Source: Tyto alba
Lineage: Eukaryota; Chordata; Aves; Strigiformes; Tytonidae
Reading direction: 5' to 3'
NCBI RefSeq assembly: GCF_018691265.1
Contig: NW_024881322.1
Span: 11,087,989-11,151,988 of the forward strand
DNA length: 64,000 bases
The position numbers and the translations under genes were made by a program. Below the pieces are notes generated by a model. The model was not told where the DNA came from and searched no databases. It saw nothing but the letters and a program-made list of their open reading frames with translations. Below, one piece after another: positions 47,339 through 60,500 of the stretch; position 1 is the stretch's first letter; each line of letters begins with the position of its first letter.

Positions 47339-50300
47339 TAATCTGTAACATGGATGTGATATTAGTAACTCTTCTAATGCCATTTTTCTGCTTTGTCCAT
47401 TGAGACAAATGTACAGTGGACATCCTTTGCTCTGTTCATTCAAAGCCCCTGATTTCAGATGAAGGCATTCAAGTGATCCTTATATAAGATTAGTCAAGCA
47501 GGTAAACACCAGCACAACCACACATCCCTGAAAACAGTGTGCTTGACCTTCCTCTACCTACAAAAACACAGCTGGAAAGTGGAGTTCCTGTTGAGCCCCA
47601 AAGTGAAATAGAGCATAAAATCTCAAGATTATTACACCTTTCAGTGATACTCTTCCTCCACTTGCTTCATCATTATCTTCTGCTTGGAAAGTTCCTACTT
47701 CTCATATTCCCAGGCTATTTAGGAAAAATAAGCTAGGAAGAAGACTGATGAACTCCACAGGGCATGAAGAGTGTATCCCTATCCCCAAGATGCTTATAAC
47801 AGCTCTGCTGTTGTGGTTACAGGGAAAACAATCATGGGGCTCCTGTGGTTGGAACGTTCAGATGACATCATTCAACAGCTGCTGTTCACCTATGCCAAAT
47901 ACCTAGCCTAACCTTACCTTCCAGCTTCTTGGAAATAAGCAATGCATACAAGAAGAGAAGCAGCACTAGATCCCCATTTCTGATTCTGGATTATTGAGTT
48001 GTAAGTATATGCAACAGTCTGGGTGCCAATATGATATAAAGATATTTTTCTCTTTCATTTTGGCTAATTTTCATTTTCTCCCTGCTGTAGTCTAACTGGA
48101 GCAAACAACTGTTTTTCTTGATTAAACTAGAGTAGGTGGAGTTTTCATTGGTAAGTACCTATCCCATGACCTAAATAGCCTAATATTCAAGACTGGAGAT
48201 TTTATTCTGATGAACCTAAATACAGATGTGAAAAATGGGAAGGAACAGTTGGGAACTGCTTTCCTATTATATCTTGTTGAATTGCGTTGATTGGTTGCTC
48301 AAAAGCACAACCTCTGTAAGAAATTAAAACAAAATAGTGCAAATGAAAGAATCCGAGGAAAGACAAGAAGAGCTTAAAATTCACAGTCTACCCATTCTGC
48401 ATACTTTGGATTCAAATGTTAAAAGAAATAAAACCCACTTCTGGCTACAAGTGAAATATGCCTGAGCTGTGCTGTAAATTAAAAGCTGGCAATACATTTG
48501 GATTTGATAAACTATATAACGATGTCATGAATATTTAGAAGTACTACCACTTTTCATGGAGGAATGAAGTTTACATGATACCATGCCCTTCAGCTCTCAT
48601 GGTGTTAAACTGAAAAAAATCACTAATTACAAAACTATTAATTGAGCTTAGGATAAAGCTGAAATCTCTAGCTCAGATATTTGATTTTTGCTGATGTTCT
48701 GCTCTGTTACATGGCTGAGAAGGTAGCAGATGGTTGTAAAAGATTCAGACAAGTATCTTGCTAGGAAGAGAGCAAATACAGCTGGGTGATTTTATCATCT
48801 GTATAGCTTCCAAGAATATGGAGAAATGCACCGAAGTGGTTAAAAGAAGTTGGAATGCTGGAATAAGAGCAGGCATGGTGTGGAGCAGACTGCCATCTCA
48901 AAGCAACCTGGAGATGTGTTGAAATACTTCACGTTACTCTGGATTTCTAACAGATTCTTCACATTATTCTGACTCCATTTATTTTCTAGATTTAATAGCA
49001 GGACAGTCCTTTCTTGATGATACTGGTGCCTAAGGCTTTGGTTCTACACGCTGTTCAACAGAGCCTTAACACCAGTATGGGTTCTTTAAATTTTCATACA
49101 GACACCAAACTTTCTCACAGCAACTTACAGCTTTAGGACTTAATTTAAAATGTGAGGAGCATGCGGGAGGCTAAAAGTCGAAGACTGTGTCTGACATAGC
49201 AGTGTATTTTACTAGGTACATTACTATATAATGCATTAGCTTAAAAACCAAAAGCATTTTATTTCTTTCCGTGTGAATATTAAATCTTGAGAAGGTTAAG
49301 TCAGACAAGTTACCAGTGGTGAAGGATTGCCATTAAAAGCTAACTGATAGATTTGATAGGGAGCCTGGAGGCTGAGTTTGCCTGATCTCCAGAAGCAGTG
49401 GGAGACACTGAGGAATGGGGAGGGGGCAGAGGGCCTTCGCCAAAGCCAGCTGATCCACTCACAAGCAGTAGGGTGTCAGGCATATTAAACTGGCAAAACA
49501 AAAAGCACAGCTGATGGATATATTGGGAAATGAAAACAAATCTGGATAGTAAAGTGCTGGTTCCTAAAAGGTAAAGACAGCAGGGGTATTGCAGTCTGAA
49601 AAGTAGGCAAGCAAGCCAATATTAATTAAGGTCCATTGGACAAGCATCAGAAATATCATGAGAGAGGTCAGGAGGCCACGGACAACTATACAGAGGTAGT
49701 TGAGAGAAGACAGAGCAGAGCTGCAAATCTGATCTTCTGCAGCAGTGAGGGAGACTTTGTGAGGACAAAGTGGGTATGACCTCAGGTAACTGGAATCTTC
49801 CCTGGAGCTGCCATTCCCCTGGTGACTCATTTATGTTTATTTGTTTTACTGGTACTTCTCTTCTAGCTCTCCTGTTGATTTCTACCACACTGATCTCATT
49901 TGTGCTTTGCTGATTTGAAACACTTGTGAGTTCTGGGAGGACAAAAGAAGATTTACTGATGAGATCCTCTGCTGCAGAGAAAGGAGAAATGTCCATGATA
50001 ATGACAGCTCACTTATGGTGTCCTAAACCTTTACAATCAACACCTATGGACATGGCTGCATATCTGCAGAAGGTCCGCAAAACCTCTGCTATCTTTCTGC
50101 TATCTGAGGCATAGTACATAAACATTAAGAGAGGCACCACTTAGAAGTCAGATCCTTTGAGGTGACTGAGGAACAGCTGGGAGAACAAAGAATATGACAG
50201 AAAAGTCTAAAACTACACAAGAAATCAACAAGAAGTATCAGTCAGGCAAGCAATAAGCCATAAGAAATGCAGGTATGAGAAATAAAGTCATAGAGGACTG

Positions 50301-53300
50301 TGATAGACATCTGGTATGTATCTCAGCAGAATTTTTTGCAGAAAAAAACAGCAAAGAAACATAAATAAATAGATCATTTGTGATCTAGTTTAACATATAT
50401 AAAGCATAATAACAGCAAAATTTCCAGATGCCAATAACTTTTTATTTCTAGCAAGTTAAGCCATGAGACTCACCTGCTTTATATCTACGAGCAGCTTGTG
50501 TTACTTTATTATTCAACTGATTTTCATGGGGACTAATTTTAAGATACACTTTTCTCAAAAAAGCATTCATAAATATTTGGCATTTAGATGGCACATATTT
50601 TGCTCTCTGGATGTGAAAGAAGTAAGACAAGAGAAGGAACAGTTAGATCACTGGGCCTTTGATTTGCTTATGGAGAAAGCAAAAGTGGTCTGTGCAGTTC
50701 AAACTGAAAATGAGAAACCTACACAACATCTTATGCCATTTCCTTTCTTGGTTGCTGGAAATGAACATTGCATCAGATGGCTATTGTTAAAACAATACAT
50801 AAAATGTATGAAAAGGTGGTTTCCTCATACATATTTTTTTTTCTTGAAAGAGGAGTTAATGATTTCAGGGGCTTATCCTGTAGAGATTTAGGTACAGAAA
50901 CAACAGTAACCATACAAGCCAGGGAGAGTGGTGACACCTCTGAACGTAAAGGCCCTTACTACAAGCATGTGAAGGGACAGACCCAGTTCATTCAACTAAC
51001 ACTCTGTATTCCAAACTATGCAGGATAAGTTCCACAAAAAGTAGGTATGTTCTATTTCTATCCATAATCCTAAAAAAAAATAATTCAACACAACAGCTGC
51101 CAGAAGAACCCCAGAAGCAATGAAGAAGACCTGAAGACCCAAAAGCACAAAGCACATTGGATTGCTCTAGGAGTGAGCAAACTGCTTCCTGAGCAAGGTT
51201 CTCCCTTTCTGTCTCCCCCAAACTGGGATTCTCTGTGGAACAGGCAGCTCTCCAGATTTTGTCAGCTGTCAGGCTTAGTGCCTTCAAAGGGACTGCTGTA
51301 CAAGAAATTTGTTGTTGAACAGAACAACTGTTTAACCTGCTGACACATGCCTTAAGTTAAAAGGTCTCTCTGGAAGACTCTAAACAGCCCATGGAACATG
51401 CCTGTCCCGCACAAAGAGAATTGTCTGTTAGTATCAGTCTGTGGTCTAAGCAATGAATTGTCAAATACTGACATTTTGGAAGAGCCCAGGCTGAAGAACT
51501 GTACAGAGACATAGACCACCAGTGGTAGAGTCAAGTCTGATAGGGACTGAGTTATCTGAAGTACACCATGCTGTCTCCTTACTTATGGGAGTTATCAAAG
51601 AAATAAATATGTATCTTTTAATTTGGGTAATTATTTTGGCATGCATGAAATTTCTGTTGATGTCATATTGCCAAAGTATGAAGAACAGGTGGAAGCAGTT
51701 TCATACAAAGTAGAGTTCAACAATCAGTAACTAGGCAGAGACTGGTTTGGTTAATTTAAATATTGACAGACACACACATTATTTGGTCTTCTATCGTATA
51801 TGGAATTGTTCTTATGTCAAGATTACAGAATTTCCTAATGAAATTAATTGCATCTACATTTGAATGATGCATAGGTTCCTTATTTTCTTTTTTTCTTTGA
51901 AAACAGGATTCCCAAGAAATGGGAAGCCTGAGCAGTGGTAAGAACAGCAAAGTGAAAAGCACTTCCTGATAAGCTATTCGTTGATTTTAGGTTTTGCCTT
52001 CAGGTGTGACAACTGGAAGAGTATACTTTCTTGAAATTGAATATAGACTCCTGGCAGAGGATTGTCAGTACCTTCTACAAGAAGGAGAAAAATAAGAGAA
52101 ATTGAATAGACAAAATCCAAGTGCGCAACTTTCTGAGCTTCTTTCAAAACTGTCCTTTTTTGAATGTATCTAGAGACTCTCATGTAACTGATTTTGCCAG
52201 GCATGTAGTGTATCATAAACAAAAAATGATTAGCGCAGGCATGTCTGGAATCCAATATTTCTTGATAATGTTTGTATTTGGTTCTCAACCTGCAAAAAAA
52301 CAATTAAAACCATGGTTTTAAATGTACACTTTTTCTTCTACTTTGTTGCAGAGTGGGGTTCATCGATTTATCTCCCCACGTCCCCCCACCTTTAGAACAA
52401 CAGTCACAGGAAGAAACAGAGTGATGCAGAGTAACTACATGGAAAGAAACCTTGTCGGGGGTGGGCAAGAAGAGGCTCATCTCCTAGTAATTTTCTCTCC
52501 AATCTGTTTCCCCTTTTTCCTTCTAGAATGACAGAGCCATGTACATTATTTTTCAGCAAGCCATCTATTCAATGGTTTTAGCCCTCCTTCCTGTTGCCAA
52601 ATGATCCATGGATTCCTTTTGATTTTCATTAATTTGGTGGTTATTCAAATATACTGAATGAATGCTTTATGCAAATGTGACTGTTGCTTTGAGTGTTTGC
52701 TCATTATTCATGCTGTGTGATTGATCGTCTAAGTCGCAGGGTATTGTTTCTGCTCCAGGAGTAGAGAAGCCCTACAACCAAAAGGAGCTTTCAAGACGGC
52801 CAAACACCATCAGGGCTACTCTTCACACAAACATCAGCTATTACCAGTGTCTAAAACATTTCCCCTTTGTGCAAAAGAAAAACTCATATAAACAAAGCCA
52901 AGCCTTCTCATAGACAAAGCAAGGGGAAAAGGATAATTAAATGAGTCTGCTAGTTCTCCCCTACACAAATCTTCATGATTATGCAGCATTCACGCAGAAA
53001 CAACCTTTGAAATTATTCGAATAGTCATTTGTAAATACATAATCATAATTTGTGATGTAGAAGATCTTCAAAGGAAATGTATTTGAGACTTGGTAGGTGG
53101 TTTTGCTGTGCTGATAAGTTAAACTACTTTAAATTGTTGTTCTTTCATAGATGATTTCCTTTGTAAGCAACTTGATAATATCACCTATTTTCTATGTTCA
53201 CAAATCATCTATTAATTGGCTGAAAATCACTTGAACATATTTGTTCACCAGGTATTGACAGCTAGTCACTGACAGTGGCAGGCACTGAAATCAGTAGCTC

Positions 53301-56300
53301 TTCAGAGAGTGGTCAAAGCAGTCAAGTATGTCTTTTGTGAAGAAGTCCATTGCTTAAACTCAAGGTCATATATATGTGATCTGAATGCTGAATGGAAGGT
53401 ACTTCAGCCTGTTCTTCCTCAGTCTTCCCTCTTGTTAACTCTTACAAAATAGCTACACTTGTGTAGGCTTTTGGTAAAAAAATAAAAGCATCTAGTACGT
53501 GTTTTGCCCATTTTATCACGTAGATTAATAGAAAGTGGAAGAATATGCTGGGGAAGGGATTATTCTATATATTAGTATGTATGGAGACAGAATCCTGGGT
53601 CAGATAAACCCTCAGCATGGCCCCTGAAGTCATTCTTTTCGTTCACTCTCTATTTTTCCATGTAAGGGTGGTTTATGGTATTTCCTTTCACTGAAAATGC
53701 CCATCCACCTCTATGTGTACTGTGTTGCTACCTTTAAATATTACATGATTTTTCCCCCATTTTTACAGGGCCCTTACATTGTACCATACCCAGCATGAAG
53801 GCACATGGCAACAGACAAATAATGTTCTTACAGCAGGTGCTGGCATATACTCTTATAGTCAAATGCACTGAAGGTCTTTTTAAAGTCATGTGGATACTGT
53901 ACTTCAACAGATTTGCCCTTCCTATTCCCTCTATTCTGCCCCATTTTTTAACTCTTCCTGCCCTTTTATCACACCCCTGAAGAGTCACCTTGTGACATCT
54001 TTCTGCAGTTCCTCCCTGCATCAGCTGGCCTTTACTAATTTATCTTGAGGCTTCCTCTGCCCTCTGCACTTTCTCCCTGCTCCAAAATCCATTTTCTACC
54101 CTGCTGTCTTTATAGCAAAATGTATTGATTCCTATTGAAAATCCATGTTGTTACTTCCTTCCTCTGACCTCTGTTTACTGATGAGTTTAGGAGGGATGGG
54201 AACTTTGTACATCTGGAAAGCACCTGCAGCACTGGAGAGATTCTCAACAAACAAAACAATAAAAACAAGAGACCCAAGTAGTGTTTGGAGAAAACATTAC
54301 AGTTTATGTGAGCCAGCAATGCACTGAGAACAGCTATTGCTCTCTTCCCCTAAAAGAAAATCATTATCTTTATGTGTGAAATGTGTTTCCTCTTGTACAC
54401 TGAATAACTTTGGCCTTTAATCTTTTATCTAGATCCCAAAATGTTATATCTGCAGCATCACAGTTCTTTACTTCACCTAATGACTGAACCTTCTGATCCC
54501 AGACATTTAATCTCTGTATGTAAGCATATCAAACTGGCTTGGAAAATAGGAATTGCAAATCACATTCTCCAGAACAGAAGCCACAAAGTCGCTCATTATA
54601 TGAGCAACATGATTCTTTGTTTTATCTGAAAGGACAGATAAAAAGCAATGTCTAAATAGCAAGAATCAATGTATTTTGTCTCCTAATTTTCCAACTAAAA
54701 ATTAGTGAACATAATTCTTCACATTTACCCCAAAAAAGGTATCTTCCAGCACAACTCAGTTAAAGAGATTAAAGCCATGCTGATTTACACCAGCTAAGAA
54801 TTTTGCCCCTGTGTTTACTAACAATGCTGTGGTATTATTCTTCTGTCTATTTACTTTTTCATTAGTTAACTAATATGCTATTTATTTTGGTAAATAGTAC
54901 AACTGACTTCAATTTGTTCTTGTAATTAAGGTACATGATCAACTACTCGTTATTCAAAATCATGATGAACTGTTAAGGTCTGTTTAAGAAAGGAAAACAA
55001 TGCTTTGCTTGTACAGCAGCATGTGGAGGCATTTAAAAAGCTGCAGAGATTTATAGAAAACAATTCTGAAGTCCATATAAACTAAGTACTTTGCACAGGT
55101 ATATTATAGAGCTCTTTTCCATTTCCCAATAAGAACAGTGACTCTGTAATAGAAGTAAAAGCATAAAAGCATTAAAGTTTAGGTGGCCATGAAGTACACA
55201 TTTGCTGCACAAGTATTCCCCACGTTAATTAAAATACACTGCAGTTCTGACTGGAAAAAATATTAACCCTATTCTAAGGCAGGTAGAGAGAGGCACACTG
55301 AATTAAGTTAAACTAATGATTTATTTATTTTATTGGTATATTGCATTTAAACATTCTCACTGAATCCCAACCTGTACGAATTACCGAAATCATCTTACGT
55401 CAGAGACAGGCTGGTTTTGTGGCATTTCTACCTAGGTGTGAAGCAGGAGAGTTTACCTCATGAGGGAGCCTGTTCCTAAATAAACTGCAGGTAGATAAAA
55501 TATTCTCAGGAGACTCATCTCTGTGCCTGAACTTTTCTGTGCTTAACTCAACTTCAGAAACATCCAAACTTCATCTGTCACTCCCCTAACATTTTCTTAA
55601 GAAGATGAAAACTCCTGCTTCCTTATATTACAGTAGCACAAAGAGAATGACCTTGAAATGTGTGTTATAGATATGCTTTTAGATACGTGTAAAAGATAAC
55701 CAAAGATAAAACAGGGCCTACCCAGCCCAAATATTTATGGGAAAGAGTAAACTTTTTAAAAGGCCAATGTAAATAACAGGAGAAAATGATTGTTTGCATT
55801 TTTATCTTGTGAACTAAAGCATGAAAGTATTCAGCAACTTGCCTAGAGACACATAGAACGTGATTCTTGACCTAACACTGCTTGCAACCAGACCAATGCT
55901 TTATCCAGAGTTCAGTCATGACTTCAATATAAAGGTCAGCCCTTCCTTTCTCATTCTTTCACTAGAAAAAGTTGAGAGAAGCCATTGGAAAACTGGTAAC
56001 AAACATTCATAGAGAATTCATTTCAAAATGACCAAGTAATGCATAACAGTGATCTTCATTGTACTGTCACGATTTGCTAAAATTCTATTGAAAGTTAATG
56101 ATTTAACAAGTGTTCTTCATTTAGGAAAGAACAAACATAAGAAATTATTTAATGGAGTAAAAAGATGGGAACAATTTGCAGATTCCAAAACATGAGGTTC
56201 TGGCCAACAGAGAAGTACATACCAGGCACACGTACAAAAGGGTTCTAGGACAATTATTTTTAGTAGCGGTGCTTATGTGGGCAGCAGAAGCCACGGGAAA

Positions 56301-57660
56301 GCACAAACTAGAGATAAAGTGAAGGTAATGGACTTAAAAGAGAGTGTGGCTCTGAAGAACAGTCTAGAAAGAGTACCATCTGGGCAAAATTATGTCTAGA
56401 AGACGTTTGCAAAGAAATATGCCCTATTCTATTCTTTGTATGTTTAGGAAAATGGAATTCTCTGTGTTTTTTTAAATAAAGGCTTAGGCATCTTCTCTCC
56501 ACTACCAACCAGCAGAACCCCAAATTTGACTTTTCTAATAGGGGATAACAGTTCTTGTTTACAAGATAAGCATGGTTAGTTTGTCTCAATTAACTGTTTA
56601 AAAAAATAAATACTATAAGATTTTTCATGTGATTTTTATGTATCAAGAGTAAAGTCTGCAGACCTGGTAATAAATTTGGGCCTAAATTTTTAACAGCAGA
56701 AGACTAAAGTTCAGATCTTAGACATATATTAAAACATGTAAATAAACAGAGTGATTTAAGAATTAGCAATTTCAAATCAATAAATACAACAGGTGGCTCA
56801 GCACCTCTAAGTCAAGATACCTTTAAAAGTTTAACACTGAGCTCTGATTTTTAAAATGTCAGGATTTTCTTCCTCAGGAAAGAACCTCTTTTCTCTGAGT
56901 AGCTGCAAATCTTTACTAGACTCACCCTTAAAGTTGTGCCATAACTTTTTCTGAAAAAAAATCACTGTCCTGTGTTGAAAGGAAGTTCACATAGAATAGT
57001 ATGGAAAATACGAATACCTCGACATATTGTCCAACCCTGACCTTGCGTATCAGAGTTGCTACATTAACACTGGTGAGAAAATTTTCTGCTAAATACATTC
57101 ATCTCAGCCTTCAAAGACTCCAGATTAATTTTGAGGGTTCGGTGAGTCTAGGTAAGGCCTGGATTACTTAAGATACACCTTTGGACAAATACAAACCTTC
57201 TCAAACTTGAAAACAATACTGATTTTTAATTTCATTCCTCTTACAGAATTTATTAAAAAAAGGCCAAACTAAGACTATAAGCACTGACTCATTAGTAGAG
57301 CAGCATGACATGGATTCTCTCCACCAAACCAAAAAACTAGGTTCTGGCACCCACTACAGTGTATCTGTTTTCTACTTCAGATGCAAACAATATCTCACAA
57401 GTCTATTTCCACAATCTGATGATGTCAGTGTTGAACCACACGGATTTACCTATAGTTTATGACTCCTGAATATTCACACATCTTTGCTGTCCAAAGTATA
57501 GAACTTTTCTTCCTTTTTTTTTCCCTTGGTCATTTTGAAGTTCTCAGCAAAACTCACATAATGCCCACAGTACAGTGTTAAGGACATAATCTCTCTCCAA
57601 ATTAATTTACATATCCATCCACTTCTGTTTTTTCTCTGCCATCAATCCATTCATAAGCTT
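47339..57660. other. noncoding DNA, no gene recognised
   Basis: No recognisable exon or RNA gene. A plus-strand frame of 142 codons at 50463-50891 and a minus-strand frame of 124 codons at 49622-49996 are the longest; neither resembles a family I know. An octamer ATGCAAAT (POU-factor site) lies at 52669-52676 in AT-rich, non-repetitive sequence. A possible old CR1 end lies at about 56990-57045. Confidence 0.55.
56990..57045 (-). mobile_element. possible old CR1 3' end, reversed
   Basis: The string begins CATAGAAT and 41 bp later reads CCAACCC, the same order and nearly the same spacing as the reverse complement of the CR1 3' UTR from memory. The bases between match only partly and homology is lost further in. 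It could be a decayed, truncated CR1 or a coincidence. Confidence 0.3.
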
Positions 57661-57960
57661 TTCCTCCCATCTATAATTCTTTCCTCTTTTTCACTTTTAA
57701 TCTTTTTTTTTTTTTTAATTGTGTTCATTTCTCTTTATTTCTGAATGTTTTATTTTTTTCTTTGTTTCCCTCTACAGTTTTGTTTGTTCTGTTTTCTCCT
57801 CAGTCTTTCAATGTATTTCAGCCATCTTCTAAAATGTCTTTTATCCTACTCCTATCTCCCTTTTTGACTCTGTTCCTTTCAACTCACTTCTCCTGCTCTG
57901 TTATCTATTTGTTTTAGTTTTTTTTTCCAACAGCTCTGACTTTCTCAAAATGTTTTCCAG
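57661..57960 (+). other. strongly pyrimidine-biased strand, non-repetitive
   Basis: By hand count only about 70 of 300 bases are purines, so the plus strand is about 77% C+T without being a simple repeat. A run of 14 T lies at 57703-57716. Several CAG trinucleotides follow pyrimidine runs (for example near 57777, 57803, 57933 and 57960), so the stretch looks like many stacked 3' splice sites. No exon is evident downstream. Confidence 0.6.
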
Positions 57961-60045
57961 GAAATACCTCAGACATCTTCACATTTGAGCTGAGATGATG
58001 TCCTCTCCACAGATGAAACAGTAACATGAAAAAATGGACTGGAGATCAAAGGCCCCAAAAGATGCACCCTCTGTTAAAAGCCCTTCTAAGTATCCAGAGG
58101 AATTCCTAATTAAAATAAGAACTACTTTTGCATCTATAATAGTGTAAAATTTCAATGTTGATTGAATAGCTGTATGTTGCACTAAACAGACTTAGTGTTA
58201 TTTCCTAATAATATATGTTATGTTATCTGTGAGAAAAGAAATGCCACATTAGACTGCAGCTGAAATACTCCAGGGAAACACAATTTAAGGGACTGTCTGG
58301 TCTGATGTTTTTCACAGATTTGAATACAAAATGCTACATGAACATCAAATTACAAACCTACTGAAAGAAAAAAAAAAATGATAAAACCAGCACTAATAAT
58401 GCCTAAACTTCAAATTCCTTCAGCACATCGAGACACAGAGAGATCAGTTTTACTGTGACAACAATAATATATATATATGCATATAAGCTTGGTCTGGCTC
58501 TTATAGAATACAGTATTTAACAGTCCATGAGGCACAGTGTACATGCTGTGCTAATTGCACTTTGAAGACATCCTCTGGTTTCTGCCAGGAGCACGGAACA
58601 CAGCTTGTACATATTCTTTCCTACCTGATTAGTTCCATACATGTGCTTTTAAGGCAGAAGGACTCTGATTCAGAATTGGCAATCCTTACGGCTGCAAATC
58701 TGGGACTCAATACTGTCAATACTAGTTTAAAAAAAGACAGAATAATAACATAGAAACTGATTTGCCTTTTTGTGTGTTGCCTGAACTGGAGTCATTACAA
58801 GAGGCCTCTTCTCCACACTAATCAATAACATTTATGAAAGTGTTTCAGTCTGGCTTAACCTGGCTTGAAAACATAATTTACAAGCAAAATCATCATCGCA
58901 GCCTGGCTATCTATAGTAGGAAATTTAATGCAGACACCCCCCTGACCCAGCAACAGAGCTGTAGCACGGCCATACTACAGTGTTCAGGCATTTCCCTTCT
59001 CTTTTAACACATTCTTCACTGATATTCTCCTTGACCCATTTCAGCAAAGCACTGGTTTAAGTTTAGTTGCCTGAAGATCCCTCTAGAGCTGGGTGTGAAA
59101 GTCAACCTCCCACATCTCCACCCGATGTCTCACTTTGTCTCCTTACCTCATTCTTCTCTTTGCTTTGGTTTAACCTTTACAGTCACCTCAACTTCTCCTC
59201 TTCAGACTTGCAGAAGCTCCAGTGGGATGGCAGTGAGTGGCCAAAGCACAGGTAAAGTGCAGGTTGATTGATTTCAGCCCCAGTTTGGGACAGTGTTTCA
59301 GCACATGTTCAGCTTTGTCCTGATATGGCAACTTTCCTAGACAAGAGAAAAATGTGACCTAACCCATTAGTCATTTCTACTGATTCTGATGGACTCATCA
59401 TCATTAAAGGACCAGGTCCCTCTACAACAGAAGCTGTCACATACTGGGATTTTCCCAGTAATATATTTGACTTGTGTGTTATTCCTTTGTTAGACTACTT
59501 ATATTTTTTAAATCTATGTCTCAAATGATCTGAGAAGAACATCAGTGGAAATGAGTTAAGACACATGTTAAGGATATCTAAGCTATTTGGGATTTCTCTG
59601 GCTATCCTTTTTAATTTTTAATATGTACATGGTGACTACATCCTCATGATGTATCTATAAAAAGCTAAACAAAAGTAAGTTTTTAGATGCTTAAGACCAG
59701 CACACACTATATGCAGCCAAGAGGAAAGGAAATACAACCTATTTGCTAGAAAACTTGAAGTAGCCTCATATTAACTAAAAAGAGAAATAATCAATCCACA
59801 TGTACCGTTTCAGTAATGAGCAATTCTGTGCTAGCAAACAACGATATTTTCATCCCTTTCTTCATGCTGCTTCTTTCTGAGGAATAGCTATCACTTACTG
59901 ATTATTATTAGAGGGCATTAAAGGAACACATGGCTAATACAGCAACAGTGGCAGCAGGCAACTCTTGCCTGTTATTTTTTCTCAAAGACCCTGAAAACAC
60001 TATATGAACGGTCATTTGTGGAGTCTGTAGTTTTTCCTACCCAGG
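57961..60045. other. noncoding DNA, no gene recognised
   Basis: AT-rich sequence with no recognisable exon, RNA gene or transposon, and only short frames. Confidence 0.6.
58467..58478 (+). repeat. (AT)6 microsatellite
   Basis: Six perfect AT units followed by GCATATA. Confidence 0.8.
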
Positions 60046-60500
60046 ACTAATTAGGAAGAGCCGTAGGAGGGTTGCAGACTTTGAGGCACAAAGCAAGCTG
60101 GCTTGCATCAGTGAGGCAGATGATGAAGAAGAAGGCAGCGCCCATGACTGAGGGATGCACGTGTGAGGTGCACATGCCGGTACCACTGCTGGCCACCAAA
60201 CACGTGCCGCAAGGCAGGAACTGGCCCTGGCCCCAGGCAGCATCAGGCTGGAGATGTCAGCCTGCTGCCAAGCCCCAGGGTCAGGCTACTGCTCTTCAGC
60301 GTGCTGGTGGCACCAAAAGTGGTGGCAGAGCGGGTGGGCACAACACAGTTAAGAAAAAACGAGACACTGAAGATTGATTCTGATCTTTCCAAGGAGAAAG
60401 ACGAGCCTGGTGGGGCCCAGGCTGACAACAAGTACCTGGCACCGGCTGTGTCTTTTAGCCTGACAAAGCCCAACACAAAGGTTACTACGTTTTAAAGTAC
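60046..60500. other. GC-richer block with open frames on both strands
   Basis: This block is visibly richer in G and C than its flanks and carries about ten CpG, above background but below an island. Plus-strand frames of 101 and 110 codons and a minus-strand frame of 77 codons overlap here. The 110-codon frame (60163-60495) ends in a charged, low-hydrophobicity segment. I recognise no domain. It could be an exon, a decayed retrocopy, an unrecognised repeat or a base-composition fluctuation. Confidence 0.3.

Noticed and set aside
50463..50891. 142-codon plus-strand frame
   Set aside because: No recognisable family, composition typical of translated AT-rich noncoding DNA, no supporting context.
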